Part shown: positions 22,662 through 29,533 of the stretch, piece by piece
How positions within the stretch are numbered: the stretch's first letter is position 1
Layout of the letters: each line of letters starts with the position of its first letter
Assembly: GCA_964595905.1 (NCBI GenBank)
Contig: CAZQSU010000033.1
Span: 1-29,533 of the forward strand
DNA length: 29,533 nucleotides
DNA from: JAFDWI01 sp964595905
Lineage (GTDB): Bacteria; Actinomycetota; Acidimicrobiia; Acidimicrobiales; Iamiaceae
Direction of reading: 5' to 3'
Notes under the pieces: generated by a model
The model's database searches: none
What the model was told of the DNA's origin: nothing
What the model saw: the letters and a program-made list of their open reading frames with translations, nothing else
Program-made: the position numbers and the translations under genes

Positions 22662-23909
22662 TCAGCGGACCGGCACCTGAAGGACCACCGTGGTGCCACC
22701 ACTTCCGGAGCTGACCGCCACGGTGCCGCCCACGAGGTCGGCACGCTCGCTCATTCCGAGAAGACCGAGGTGGTCGTCATGACCCTGCGCGGGGTCGAAT
22801 CCGCCGCCGTCGTCCTCGACCACCAACCTGAGCCGGTCCCCGGCGACGGTGACAGCGATGCTTGCGCTGGTGGCATCGGCGTGGCGCACGACGTTGGTCA
22901 ACGCTTCCTGGGCCACCCGATAAGCGACCGTGGCGACCTCGGATGTGATCTCGTGCTGATCGACCGAACCGTCGATCAGCGCATCGACTGCCAGACCGGT
23001 CCGATCGGCGACCTCGGCGGCCAAACGATCAAGGGCCGGCGAAAGCCCCACGTCGTCGAGCACGGTGGGGCGGAGGTCGAATGCGAGCCGACGGGTCCGC
23101 TGCAGCGCGTCCGCCACCAACTCTCGGATCTCGCGGAGCCGCTCGACCGGCCCGGGTTCGGCGTTGGACCCCGCACGTTCGGTGCTGTCGATCAGCCGGA
23201 GCCCGAGAAGCACTGAGGTGAGCGCCTGGCCGATGTCGTCGTGAAGATCGCGAGAGACCCGTGCCCGTTCAGCTTCCTGCGCGGCGATCACCGCGGCCAG
23301 CATCTGGCGACGGTTGCGTTCTCGCTCATCAGCTGCGGCCTCGCGGGCGACTGCCTGGGCGCGTCCGCGTTCGGACTCCACCAGACGTGCGCTTTCAATG
23401 GCCCCGGCCGCGAAGGCCGCCAGGGCCATGACAAGGGCCTCGTCGGTGGCGTCGAAGGAGTCGCCGTCCTCTTTCTCGGTGACGTAGAGGTTGCCGTAGT
23501 GGCGGCCCATCCGTGCGACAGGCACGCCGAGAAAGGTCCGCATCGGCGGATGGTGTACGGGAAATCCACAGGAACGGGAATCGGCAGACAGATCGTCGAC
23601 GCGTACCGGACCATCCGCAGCGGTCACCTGCCCGAGAATGCCCTGACCGGAGGGGAAGTGACCGATGCGGGCCACGGTCTCATCGTCCATCCCATGATGC
23701 ACGAATGTGCTCACGAGACCGTCAGCGCTGTACAGACCAAGCGCCCCGTAGCGACCGCGGACCAACGTCGTGGCGCTACGCACGGTCTGTTGCAGCACGG
23801 CATCGAGGTCGTGTTCGCCGATCAGTTGCACGGCCTGTTCAAGAAGGACCTGGAGACGTTCGACGAGGACCGATCCACCGGACCCGCTTTGCCATTCGAC
23901 ATCCGACAT
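22662..23909 (-). CDS. GAF-domain sensor histidine kinase (NarX/DevS-like HisKA_3 type)
   Basis: 415-aa soluble sensor kinase. A GAF domain (about 25-175; GRYGALGLYSADG, FPSGQGILGQVTAADGPVRV, RTFLGVPVARMG) senses a signal; the order resembles actinobacterial DevS/DosS GAF kinases. A coiled linker rich in Arg/Glu leads to the HisKA_3 helix with phospho-acceptor His223 (ARVSRDLHDDIGQALTS), then an HATPase (AQEALTNVVRHADA as N-box, VVEDDGGGFDPAQGHDDHLG as G1, MSERADLVGGTV). No transmembrane segment. A NarL-type regulator is divergent, 276 bp away. The start lacks a ribosome binding site and is overlapped by a palindrome, which may set expression. Confidence 0.9.
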   Translation of the reverse strand: MSDVEWQSGSGGSVLVERLQVLLEQAVQLIGEHDLDAVLQQTVRSATTLVRGRYGALGLYSADGLVSTFVHHGMDDETVARIGHFPSGQGILGQVTAADGPVRVDDLSADSRSCGFPVHHPPMRTFLGVPVARMGRHYGNLYVTEKEDGDSFDATDEALVMALAAFAAGAIESARLVESERGRAQAVAREAAADERERNRRQMLAAVIAAQEAERARVSRDLHDDIGQALTSVLLGLRLIDSTERAGSNAEPGPVERLREIRELVADALQRTRRLAFDLRPTVLDDVGLSPALDRLAAEVADRTGLAVDALIDGSVDQHEITSEVATVAYRVAQEALTNVVRHADATSASIAVTVAGDRLRLVVEDDGGGFDPAQGHDDHLGLLGMSERADLVGGTVAVSSGSGGTTVVLQVPVR

Positions 23910-23916
23910 GGTGTCG
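23904..23916. promoter_or_regulatory. Palindrome over the kinase start codon
   Basis: CGACATGGTGTCG (arms CGACA/TGTCG, 3-bp centre) overlaps the kinase ATG. It nearly equals the centre of the 24143-24159 palindrome (13 of 15 bp over CCGACATGGTGTCGT). It may be a binding site of the cognate response regulator. Confidence 0.4.
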
Positions 23917-24142
23917 TTCTAGTCGGATCTCCCGGCGCTGTCAGCACCGAGGCGTCGGTAGTTTCCCGTCAACCCGAACCGGGCCCCAAAGATGTCGGGT
24001 TGCTTGTTGCGGAGGAGTCCGAACACCGGATCCATCCAGCAGTCAGGGTTCCCGTCACCTCGATTGCCGTTGCCGGGTTCATGTCGTCTTGCGATGTCGA
24101 ACCAAGCGCGGATCAACAAGCACTGAAGAAACGTCTAGCATC

Positions 24143-24159
24143 TACGACATCGTGTCGTA
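24143..24159. promoter_or_regulatory. 17-bp palindrome upstream of the response regulator
   Basis: TACGACATCGTGTCGTA is a perfect inverted repeat with 7-bp arms and a 3-bp centre, 26 bp upstream of the regulator start. A related site overlaps the divergent kinase start. Symmetry, position and repetition suggest autoregulation of the two-component pair. The rest of the 276-bp divergent gap shows no other strong site. Confidence 0.5.
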
Positions 24160-24185
24160 CCTACGCTCGGTCCCCTTCCGCCTCC

Positions 24186-24857
24186 ATGAGTAGCGAGGAA
24201 TCGAACATCCGGGTGGTGTTGTGTGACGACCACGGGCTCGTGCGGGATGGACTGCGGCGCATTCTCGACGCCGAGGTTGATCTCACGGTGGTGGGCGAAG
24301 CCGGAACCATCCACGATGTGGCGGCAGTGGTGACCCGGGACCGTCCCGACGTGGTGGTGTTGGACATCGGACTCCCCGACGGGAGCGGAATCGACGCGAT
24401 CACCAAAATTCACACAGCCAGCCCGTCGACGCGCGTCCTGATGTTGAGCGTGCACGATGACGTGGCCTATCTTCGGCGCGCCTTCGGTGCGGGAGCCGAC
24501 GGCTACATGATCAAGGATGCTGCCGACACCGAACTCGTGCAGGCAGTCCACCTTGTTGCCGGTGGAGGCCAGTACGTCCACCCCGTGCTGGGGGCCGCGT
24601 TGCTCGCACCCGACACCGCACCGGCGCGTCCGGGAGGTCCTGGCGGTGAGCTTTCCGAGCGTGAAACCGAGGTCCTGCGCCTGATCGCGCTCGGGCTGAC
24701 CAACAGCGAGATCGGCGAGGAGCTCTTCGTGTCCGTTCGCACCGTGGAGACCCATCGCGCCCACATTCAACAAAAGCTCGACACCCGAAGTCGTGCGCAA
24801 CTTGTCCGGTTCGCCCGCGAGACCGGTGTACTCGATGACCCCCCACCGGGCACCTGA
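24186..24857 (+). CDS. NarL/LuxR-family response regulator
   Basis: 223-aa regulator for the divergent kinase. Receiver domain 8-125: acidic pair in VVLCDDHGLVRDG, phospho-acceptor Asp60 in VVVLDIGLPDGSG, and the conserved Lys in GYMIKDA. LuxR-type HTH 155-215: LSERETEVLRLIALGLTNSE, then IGEELFVSVRTVETHRAHIQ. The ATG at 24186 was chosen because the receiver starts a few residues later; the frame is open far upstream but that part is shadow sequence. No ribosome binding site is visible. Targets are unknown; the following overlapping gene cluster on the same strand is a candidate. Confidence 0.92.
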   Translation: MSSEESNIRVVLCDDHGLVRDGLRRILDAEVDLTVVGEAGTIHDVAAVVTRDRPDVVVLDIGLPDGSGIDAITKIHTASPSTRVLMLSVHDDVAYLRRAFGAGADGYMIKDAADTELVQAVHLVAGGGQYVHPVLGAALLAPDTAPARPGGPGGELSERETEVLRLIALGLTNSEIGEELFVSVRTVETHRAHIQQKLDTRSRAQLVRFARETGVLDDPPPGT

Positions 24858-25112
24858 GCCGGGACTTCGTCTCGGCACCGACGGATCGGGTTCCGATTCG
24901 GGACGGCCGGTAGACAGTGGGCCCGGTTGAGCCCGGTGGGGCCACACGGTCCCAGCCGCCACACGGGGACCAACCTCCCGTGCAGCGGCGATCGCAGCGT
25001 CAGGCTGTACATGGTTGACACCAGTGCTGAACGGCAACGGTGGGTGATCACGGTGTCGAAATCAGTAGTGAACCCGGATGGCACCGACCAGGTATTCGGC
25101 CAGGATGGCTAC

Positions 25113-25649
25113 ATGCCCGACCGCCGCGACGACCCCCGATCGGCACCAGCGGCCGGCTCACCCTTGCGGTCACGGTTGCCCGTGGTGCTCGGTGCCATCC
25201 GGCACCCGACGATGCGCCGCTGGAGCAACGAGCTGCTGGCCGACGAGCCCGAGTGCTGGACGGTCGCGGAACCCGAACCTGATGAGCTGCTGGTCGACGC
25301 GATCGCCCGCACCACACCGGAAGTGGTGGTGGTGGACACCGTGGACTTCCCCGCATGTTGTCTCGCGGCACTCGACGCCCTTCCCCCAGGACATGTCGTG
25401 GTGATCGGACCCGAACCCGACCCTGGCTATCGCAGCGCGGCGCTGGCCCAAGGCGCCGCCGCCTGGGTGAGCCGAGAGCACGTCGGCGACGAGCTCGCTA
25501 CTGCGGTCCATGCCGCGTTGGGCCGGTCGAACGCAATCTCCCCCGACACCGTGGCGGTCCCCGGGCCGGACCGGCCCGGGTCGGCGGCGCCCCACGTCAT
25601 CGACCCGGGTCCCCACCCTCCCGACAAGGAGCTGAATCCTCATGTCTGA
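25113..25649 (+). CDS. Degenerate receiver-like protein, function unknown
   Basis: 178 aa from the ATG at 25113 (AGGA at 25102-25105); an ATG at 25011 is in frame and would add 34 residues. Residues about 22-145 look like a receiver fold: PVVLGAIRHPTMRRWSNELL, EVVVVDTVDFPACC with Asp75 at the acceptor position, HVVVIGPEPDPG and GAAAWVSREHVGDELATAVH. The acidic pair after the first strand is missing and the conserved Lys is replaced (VSREH), so normal phosphorylation is doubtful. The Pro-rich tail has no output domain. It overlaps the SHOCT gene by 8 bp and begins a four-gene overlapping run. The 255-bp gap before it contains a perfect TTGACA (25015-25020) but no matching -10. Confidence 0.6.
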   Translation: MPDRRDDPRSAPAAGSPLRSRLPVVLGAIRHPTMRRWSNELLADEPECWTVAEPEPDELLVDAIARTTPEVVVVDTVDFPACCLAALDALPPGHVVVIGPEPDPGYRSAALAQGAAAWVSREHVGDELATAVHAALGRSNAISPDTVAVPGPDRPGSAAPHVIDPGPHPPDKELNPHV

Positions 25650-25923
25650 CTTCGCCACGTTCGCGGTGGTCATCGCGGATGCAAACGCCCGGGCCCACAT
25701 GGGTGACGGCCACATGTCCGGTTGGGGTGTCGGCTGGATGTGGCTGTGGATCGTGTTCTTGTGCGTCGCGATCATCGCAGGCGCCGTCTGGCTCATCACC
25801 CGAGGCCGCGACTCCACCACCGGAGCGACGTCATCGCGAGCCCAAGACATCCTCGACGAACGCTACGCCCGAGGCGAGCTCTCCACCGAGGAGTACCGCG
25901 AACGCGTCGACCAGCTCCGCTGA
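25642..25923 (+). CDS. Small SHOCT-domain membrane protein with Met/His/Gly-rich N-terminus
   Basis: 93 aa. The ATG follows AAGGAG (25626-25631). The N-terminus is rich in His, Met and Gly (ARAHMGDGHMSGWGVGWM), one transmembrane helix follows (about 32-53), and the C-terminus is a SHOCT motif (AQDILDERYARGELSTEEYR, residues 67-86). SHOCT motifs act as short oligomerisation tails. Proteins of this build often stand next to copper or other heavy-metal genes. It overlaps the receiver-like gene upstream and is followed 35 bp later by another small membrane protein. Confidence 0.82.
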   Translation: MSDFATFAVVIADANARAHMGDGHMSGWGVGWMWLWIVFLCVAIIAGAVWLITRGRDSTTGATSSRAQDILDERYARGELSTEEYRERVDQLR

Positions 25924-25958
25924 CCCGACACAACCCATTCCATCCAAGGAGCACCCCC

Positions 25959-26258
25959 ATGACCGACACCGGACATCCACACCAAGAGACCGGGGCACCG
26001 CCGACCCCTGAACCCACCCCACCTGCAAGGCGCCAAGGCGGCCACCAGATGGACGGCCGCATGATGTGGGCGATGATGATCGGCTGCTGTCTGGCCATCC
26101 CCGTTGCCTTGATCATCTTCGGCGCCGGGCTCGGCAGCCTCGCCGGCGCGAGCCCGTGGCTCATCGGTGCCGCCGTCGTGCTCGCCATCGCGCTCGTCAT
26201 CACCCGACATGGCTCCCGTGCCCCGCACCGCGACAGCGCATCTGATCGCCATGAGTGA
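25959..26258 (+). CDS. Small Met/His-rich membrane protein, DUF2933-like
   Basis: 99 aa; the ATG follows AAGGAG (25946-25951). A hydrophilic Pro-rich N-terminus leads to GGHQMDGRMMWAMMIGCCLA, whose His-x-Met...MMxGCC pattern resembles the short DUF2933 membrane proteins found in metal-resistance clusters. Two transmembrane helices (about 37-57 and 65-83) and a charged His-rich tail follow. Membrane metal binding is suggested by the Met/His/Cys content but not shown. Its stop overlaps the methyltransferase start by 8 bp, so the two are translationally coupled. Confidence 0.7.
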   Translation: MTDTGHPHQETGAPPTPEPTPPARRQGGHQMDGRMMWAMMIGCCLAIPVALIIFGAGLGSLAGASPWLIGAAVVLAIALVITRHGSRAPHRDSASDRHE

Positions 26259-26961
26259 CGCCACCGAGGTTGCCCGCCGCTACGACCGCATAGCCCGTTT
26301 CTACGACGCCTTCGAAACCCCGATGGAGCTCATGGGCGGACGCCGCCGCCGAGCTCGTACCGTCGCTGCCGCCGAGGGACGAACCCTCGAGGTCGGCGTC
26401 GGGACCGGACGGAATCTCGACCACTACCCCCCGGATGCACAAGTCACCGGGATCGACATTTCCCCAGCGATGCTCGCACGAGCCGAGCGACGTGCGCACC
26501 GGATCGGATCCACCGCGCAACTCGATGTTGCTGACGTCGAACGGCTTCCCTATCCAGACGCCGACTTCGACACCGTCCTCGCCACCTGTGTGTTCTGCTC
26601 GGTCCCCGATCCTGTCGCCGGGCTTCGCGAGGTCGCACGCGTCGTCCGCCCCGACGGCCGGGTGCTCCTTCTCGAACACGTCCGACCCCGCAACCGGTTT
26701 CTGGGATGGCTCGCCGACCGTCTCAGCCCCCTCGTCCAACGTCTCGTCGGCCCCGAGATCAATCGCCGTACCGAGGACAACATCCGAGCGGCGGGTCTCG
26801 AATTACTCGATGTCCGACGAGCCGGCGTGTGGCGTGAGATCACGGCGCGTCCCGCAGGCCGACAAGCGTCCCCGACCACCGCCGGTGGTGTTGCCGAGAA
26901 TGACCAAGCAGACCCGGCTGAGGGCGGCGGCGCTGCCGCCATGAAGAGAAGTAACCCATGA
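26251..26961 (+). CDS. Class I SAM-dependent methyltransferase (UbiE/PmtA-like)
   Basis: 236-aa methyltransferase. Motif I LEVGVGTGRN (46-55) binds S-adenosylmethionine; VTGIDISPAMLARAERRA gives the acidic end of strand 2, DVADVERLPYPDADFDTVLA motif II/III, and LREVARVVRPDGRVLLLEHV the post-motifs. The LLLEHVRP stretch is common in methyltransferases acting on phospholipid headgroups or quinones. The ATG at 26251 overlaps the DUF2933-like gene by 8 bp; longer in-frame starts lie inside that gene. The last 30 residues (Ala/Gly-rich) are beyond the fold. Substrate unknown. Confidence 0.85.
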   Translation: MSDATEVARRYDRIARFYDAFETPMELMGGRRRRARTVAAAEGRTLEVGVGTGRNLDHYPPDAQVTGIDISPAMLARAERRAHRIGSTAQLDVADVERLPYPDADFDTVLATCVFCSVPDPVAGLREVARVVRPDGRVLLLEHVRPRNRFLGWLADRLSPLVQRLVGPEINRRTEDNIRAAGLELLDVRRAGVWREITARPAGRQASPTTAGGVAENDQADPAEGGGAAAMKRSNP

Positions 26962-26976
26962 GGGCCCGCCTAGTTC

Positions 26977-27006
26977 GCTGGACTCGAACCCCCGGACCCG
27001 TCCAGC
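26977..27006 (+). terminator. Hairpin after the methyltransferase
   Basis: GCTGGAC and GTCCAGC form a 7-bp stem with a 16-base loop, 15 bp after the methyltransferase stop. No T-run. It is the probable end of the 25.1-27.0 kb cassette. Confidence 0.4.
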
Positions 27007-27007
27007 C

Positions 27008-27106
27008 GTGACCGGGCCCGACCACACAGGACCGGTGATGATCGACCCGGCCCGCTTCGATGCGGTGATCTTCGACTTGCGATCCGACGTCGACTCACCG
27101 TCATGA
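27008..27106 (+). pseudogene. Truncated start of a HAD-family hydrolase
   Basis: An open stretch from the GTG at 27008 (ATG at 27038) reads MIDPARFDAVIFDL and then loses similarity (RSDVDSPS, stop at 27104). FDAVIFDLDGVV is the classical first motif of HAD phosphatases such as beta-phosphoglucomutase-like enzymes. Here the match stops just before the catalytic DxD, and the permease gene begins a few bases on (27103). It therefore looks like a gene start left by a deletion whose junction is near 27076, now perhaps serving only as the permease leader. No downstream HAD sequence is present. Confidence 0.5.
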
Positions 27107-28449
27107 CCCACAGCGACCCCGCCGCCGACCGACAGGCGCCCGAGGACGTTCCCGGCAGCCTCACGTTGTCGGGGGCCGTGGCACTTGGCACCGGCGTCAT
27201 GATCGGAGCGGGGATCTTCGCGTTGACCGGCCAGACCGCTCGGTTCGCCGGAGAACTGTTTCCCCTGGCATTCGTCGCCGCGGCCCTAATCGTGGCAACC
27301 AGCGCCTACTCGTACGTGAAGCTGTCCAACGCCTACCCATCCTCGGGTGGGGTCGCCATGTTCCTGCGCGAGGCCTACGGTCCGGGAACCACGACCGGTG
27401 TGTTTGCCATCTTCATGTACGTCTCGATGGTGATCAACGAAAGCCTGGTAGCGCGCACGTTCGGCTCCTACGTGCTCCAAATCGTCGATCTGAAACCGGC
27501 GTCGTTCTGGGTACCGGCGCTGGGTGTCGGCCTCCTTGCGGTCGCCTTCGGGGTCAACGTCGCCGGCAATCGGGCCATGCAGGCCACCCAGCGGGCGATG
27601 GCCGCGGTGAAGATCCTGGGACTGGGTGCCTTCGCGGTTGCGGGGCTTTGGTTCGCCAATATCGACAACTTCACCAACCACACAGCGTCAGAGATCCCGA
27701 ACTCGCCCATGAGGTTCCTTGCAGCGGTGGCCCTGTCGATCCTCGCCTACAAAGGGTTTACAACCATCACGAACAGTGGCGGCGAAATTGAGGACCCACA
27801 CCGCAACACGGGGCGCGCCATCACGATCTCGCTCGCGATCTGCACGGCCCTCTACCTGGCCATCGCTGCCGCGGTCGCCGGTAATCTCCCGCTCGCCGAC
27901 ATCATTGCTGCCGAGGACTACTCCCTCGCCGAAGCCGCTCGTCCCGCTCTGGGTGACGCCGGCGTGTGGTTCACGGTGCTCCTTGCTGTCGTGGCCACCG
28001 CATCGGGAGTCATGGCCAGCATCTTCGCTGCATCGCGAATGCTGGCCATGCTCACCCGTATGGCCCAGGTGCCGCACCGCCACTTCGGCATGCCAGGCAC
28101 CATCCGCACCCATACCACCGTGTACACCGTCGTGTTCGCTATGGCCCTGACCGCCGCATTCGACCTGCGCCGCATCGCCGCCCTCGGCGCCGTGTACTAC
28201 CTGCTCATGGACGTCGCCATCCACTGGGGACTGCTGCGCCACTTGCGGGACCGGGTCGAGTTCCGGTCGGCCATCGTGATCGCAGCGATCGTGCTCGACC
28301 TGGTTGTGTTGGCCGCGTTCGTGTGGGTCATGGCCACCACCGACACCCTTGGTCTGTGGGCGGCTGCAGTCGGGATCGTTCTGATCGTCGTCGGCCAACA
28401 TCTCTTCATGCGCTCTCACACCCGGCCCGACGGCACCATGGACATGTGA
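27103..28449 (+). CDS. APC-family amino-acid permease
   Basis: 448-aa integral membrane transporter with about 12 predicted helices. The N-terminal helix carries the APC signature (LSGAVALGTGVMIGAGIFAL), followed by SYVKLSNAYPSSGGVAMFLR (helix 2-3) and ILAYKGFTTITNSGGEIEDP (helix 6 region), which fit the LeuT-fold substrate site. It probably imports amino acids or related amines by cation symport; the substrate cannot be told. No ribosome binding site is seen ahead of the ATG, which overlaps the end of the HAD remnant, so a stronger native start or promoter may have been lost. Confidence 0.92.
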   Translation: MTHSDPAADRQAPEDVPGSLTLSGAVALGTGVMIGAGIFALTGQTARFAGELFPLAFVAAALIVATSAYSYVKLSNAYPSSGGVAMFLREAYGPGTTTGVFAIFMYVSMVINESLVARTFGSYVLQIVDLKPASFWVPALGVGLLAVAFGVNVAGNRAMQATQRAMAAVKILGLGAFAVAGLWFANIDNFTNHTASEIPNSPMRFLAAVALSILAYKGFTTITNSGGEIEDPHRNTGRAITISLAICTALYLAIAAAVAGNLPLADIIAAEDYSLAEAARPALGDAGVWFTVLLAVVATASGVMASIFAASRMLAMLTRMAQVPHRHFGMPGTIRTHTTVYTVVFAMALTAAFDLRRIAALGAVYYLLMDVAIHWGLLRHLRDRVEFRSAIVIAAIVLDLVVLAAFVWVMATTDTLGLWAAAVGIVLIVVGQHLFMRSHTRPDGTMDM

Positions 28450-28511
28450 TGCTCCGCGGTCGGAATGGGTGCTTAGCGTCTGAGGCATGGGCCATCGCGC
28501 TCATGGCGCTA

Positions 28512-28537
28512 GGGGCCGCTCGACCGGGAACGGCCCC
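28512..28537 (+). terminator. Hairpin after the permease
   Basis: GGGGCCG and CGGCCCC form a 7-bp, all-GC stem with a 12-base loop, 62 bp after the permease stop and in the convergent gap with the adenylate kinase. No T-run. The rest of the 216-bp gap shows nothing clear. Confidence 0.45.
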
Positions 28538-28665
28538 AGTCGGCTCACTCACCTCGGGCCCGCCGCCTAGCTCCACTGCTTCTGACAGTTGACCGTCAGC
28601 CTTGTCGGCCGGTGACCAGGGAGGCACTCGCGCGCCTCAGTGCGGGGCGGCGGCGCCTCCATCGG

Positions 28666-29337
28666 TCATGGCTCGCCTTGGCTTGAGAAGCGGGCCTCGA
28701 CGTCGGCCCAAACCCGGGCGGTCCTATCGGGGATGTTTCCCGAGCCGTCGACTCGCAGGAGCAGTCCGCGCCGTGCGTACCGGTCGAGCAACCGTGGCCC
28801 GGTCTCCGCCCACAGGGCGAGTCGGTCGTCGACGACGTCTGGGTCGTCGTCGGCTCGTTGCTCATCGGTCCGACGTTGGTCCAACCGTTGGCGCAACTCG
28901 TCGTTCTCGACATCCAGCGCGATGACGATCGCCGGGTCCTCGCCTTCGATCAGCGGTGCGAACAGCTCGGCCTGCCTGAGGGTTCGAGGAGCGCCGTCGA
29001 GGATCCAGCCTTCATCTGCGGGCCTGGAGCGGACCTGTTGTTCGACCATTTCGACGATGGCTTCGTCAGCTACGAGCAGCCCGCTACCAACCGCGTCGGC
29101 AACCTGTCGACCCAGTCGGGTCTGGGCCTCCATCTCACGGCGGAGCAAGGCCCCGGTCGAGATGTGCGGTATCGACAAACGCTGGGCGAGCTTTGCGGCA
29201 TGGGTGCCCTTGCCCGAACCGGGCGGGCCGAGAATCACGAACTTGAAACGGCTGGCTTGGCCACTCGGACCGATTGCAGCCTCGGAGCGTTGAGTCGACG
29301 TGGGTCCAGGCGACGTATCCGCGTCACGGGTGTTCAA
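28666..29337 (-). CDS. adk: Adenylate kinase (short-LID form) with N-terminal extension
   Basis: Interconverts AMP + ATP and 2 ADP. The start is a TTG at 29337 with a perfect AAGGAGG five bases upstream on the minus strand; an ATG at 29424 is in frame but has no such site. The 223-aa product has an about 30-residue polar extension before FKFVILGPPGSGKGTHAAKL (P-loop 37-45). The NMP-binding region is ISTGALLRREMEA, the AMP/core motif is GWILDGAPRTLRQAE (Ala where Phe/Tyr is usual), and the LID is short (RRTDEQRADDDPDVVDDRLA), without zinc cysteines. The usual secY/map neighbours are absent, so it could be a second copy. Confidence 0.85.
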   Translation of the reverse strand: MNTRDADTSPGPTSTQRSEAAIGPSGQASRFKFVILGPPGSGKGTHAAKLAQRLSIPHISTGALLRREMEAQTRLGRQVADAVGSGLLVADEAIVEMVEQQVRSRPADEGWILDGAPRTLRQAELFAPLIEGEDPAIVIALDVENDELRQRLDQRRTDEQRADDDPDVVDDRLALWAETGPRLLDRYARRGLLLRVDGSGNIPDRTARVWADVEARFSSQGEP

Positions 29338-29448
29338 CTCGTCCTCCTTCGATCGCAGACGACAGAATCGGCCCGGTTCCAGAATACGACGGGGTGCAGG
29401 GTACGCCTTGTTCGAGCACATCATCGGCGGCAGCGATGACGTTGTCGA

Positions 29449-29533
29449 TCAGCGGAGCTGTGCGTGATCGACACGCTGTGGTTCGGATGGTTCTTCCAGC
29501 GCGGGCGGACGCAGGTCGATCCGTCTCAGAAGC
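29449..29533. other. Ambiguous partial gene at the right edge
   Basis: Two readings are possible. Minus strand: an open frame from the edge to a stop at 29449-29451, reading LLRRIDLRPPALEEPSEPQR and ending QLR, like the C-terminus of a gene upstream of adk. Plus strand: GTG at 29461-29463 region with GGAG about six bases upstream, reading MIDTLWFGWFFQRGRTQVDP, like a gene start. The sequence ends too soon to decide. Confidence 0.2.

Noticed and set aside
22529..26991. 11-bp repeat GACTCGAACCC at 22529-22539 and 26981-26991 as possible attachment sites of an island
   Set aside because: Shared 11-mers are expected by chance in a window of this size; the second copy is part of a terminator-like hairpin, and no integrase gene is present.
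28582..28599. CTGAC...GTCAG inverted repeat after the permease, as a third operator copy
   Set aside because: Spacing is 8 bp, not the 5 bp of the shared operator, the centre differs, and no gene start follows it.

Overview
This is a high-GC window. Its gene density, GTG/TTG start codons, leaderless-looking promoters, lipoprotein and Tat-type signals and many acyl-CoA-catabolic enzymes suggest an actinobacterium. The mix of degenerate thiolase/DUF35 genes, CoA-transferase-family racemase and paired acyl-CoA dehydrogenases resembles environmental Acidimicrobiia (Ilumatobacter-like). The lineage is inferred from gene content only. I see no rRNA, no convincing tRNA and no CRISPR array.

Layout. 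1-2.1 kb: a Zn-dependent alcohol dehydrogenase (cut by the left edge) and, divergent to it, a secreted HtrA-type lipoprotein protease. 2.2-7.2 kb: a catabolic operon of acyl-CoA dehydrogenase, alpha-methylacyl-CoA racemase, two-domain MaoC hydratase and a second acyl-CoA dehydrogenase. The two dehydrogenases carry complementary active-site halves, as in heteromeric sterol side-chain dehydrogenases. Two copies of a long palindromic repeat lie just upstream of genes in this operon. 7.2-12.0 kb: a beta-helix lipoprotein, an odd PqqD-like/Tat/NHL-propeller protein, a TetR regulator and a second, membrane-anchored HtrA protease. 12.2-16.7 kb: an HMG-CoA-synthase-like/DUF35 fusion that lacks the nucleophilic cysteine, a thiolase, and a convergent AidB-like acyl-CoA dehydrogenase. 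The 2.2 kb and 12.2 kb operons share an identical 15-bp palindrome (CTGACGGGTCGTCAG), so they probably form one regulon for branched or steroid-like acyl-CoA breakdown; the TetR gene between them is the obvious candidate regulator.

16.8-21.3 kb: a beta-lactamase-fold serine hydrolase, an unrecognised lipoprotein, an IS256-family element inserted just upstream of that lipoprotein, and an HTH/PIN toxin-antitoxin pair with a leaderless-type promoter. 21.5-29.5 kb: a membrane-associated PF10118 metal-dependent hydrolase, a divergent GAF histidine kinase/NarL-type response regulator pair with matching palindromes at both genes, and an overlapping cassette (degenerate receiver, SHOCT membrane protein, Met/His-rich DUF2933-like membrane protein, SAM methyltransferase). 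This is followed by a broken HAD-hydrolase start, an APC amino-acid permease and an adenylate kinase with a TTG start and an N-terminal extension.

The most noteworthy items are the Cys-less HMGS/DUF35 plus thiolase pair, the PqqD-Tat-NHL architecture, the shared operator, the covarying palindromic repeats, and the MaoC reading frame that runs through one repeat into the next gene.
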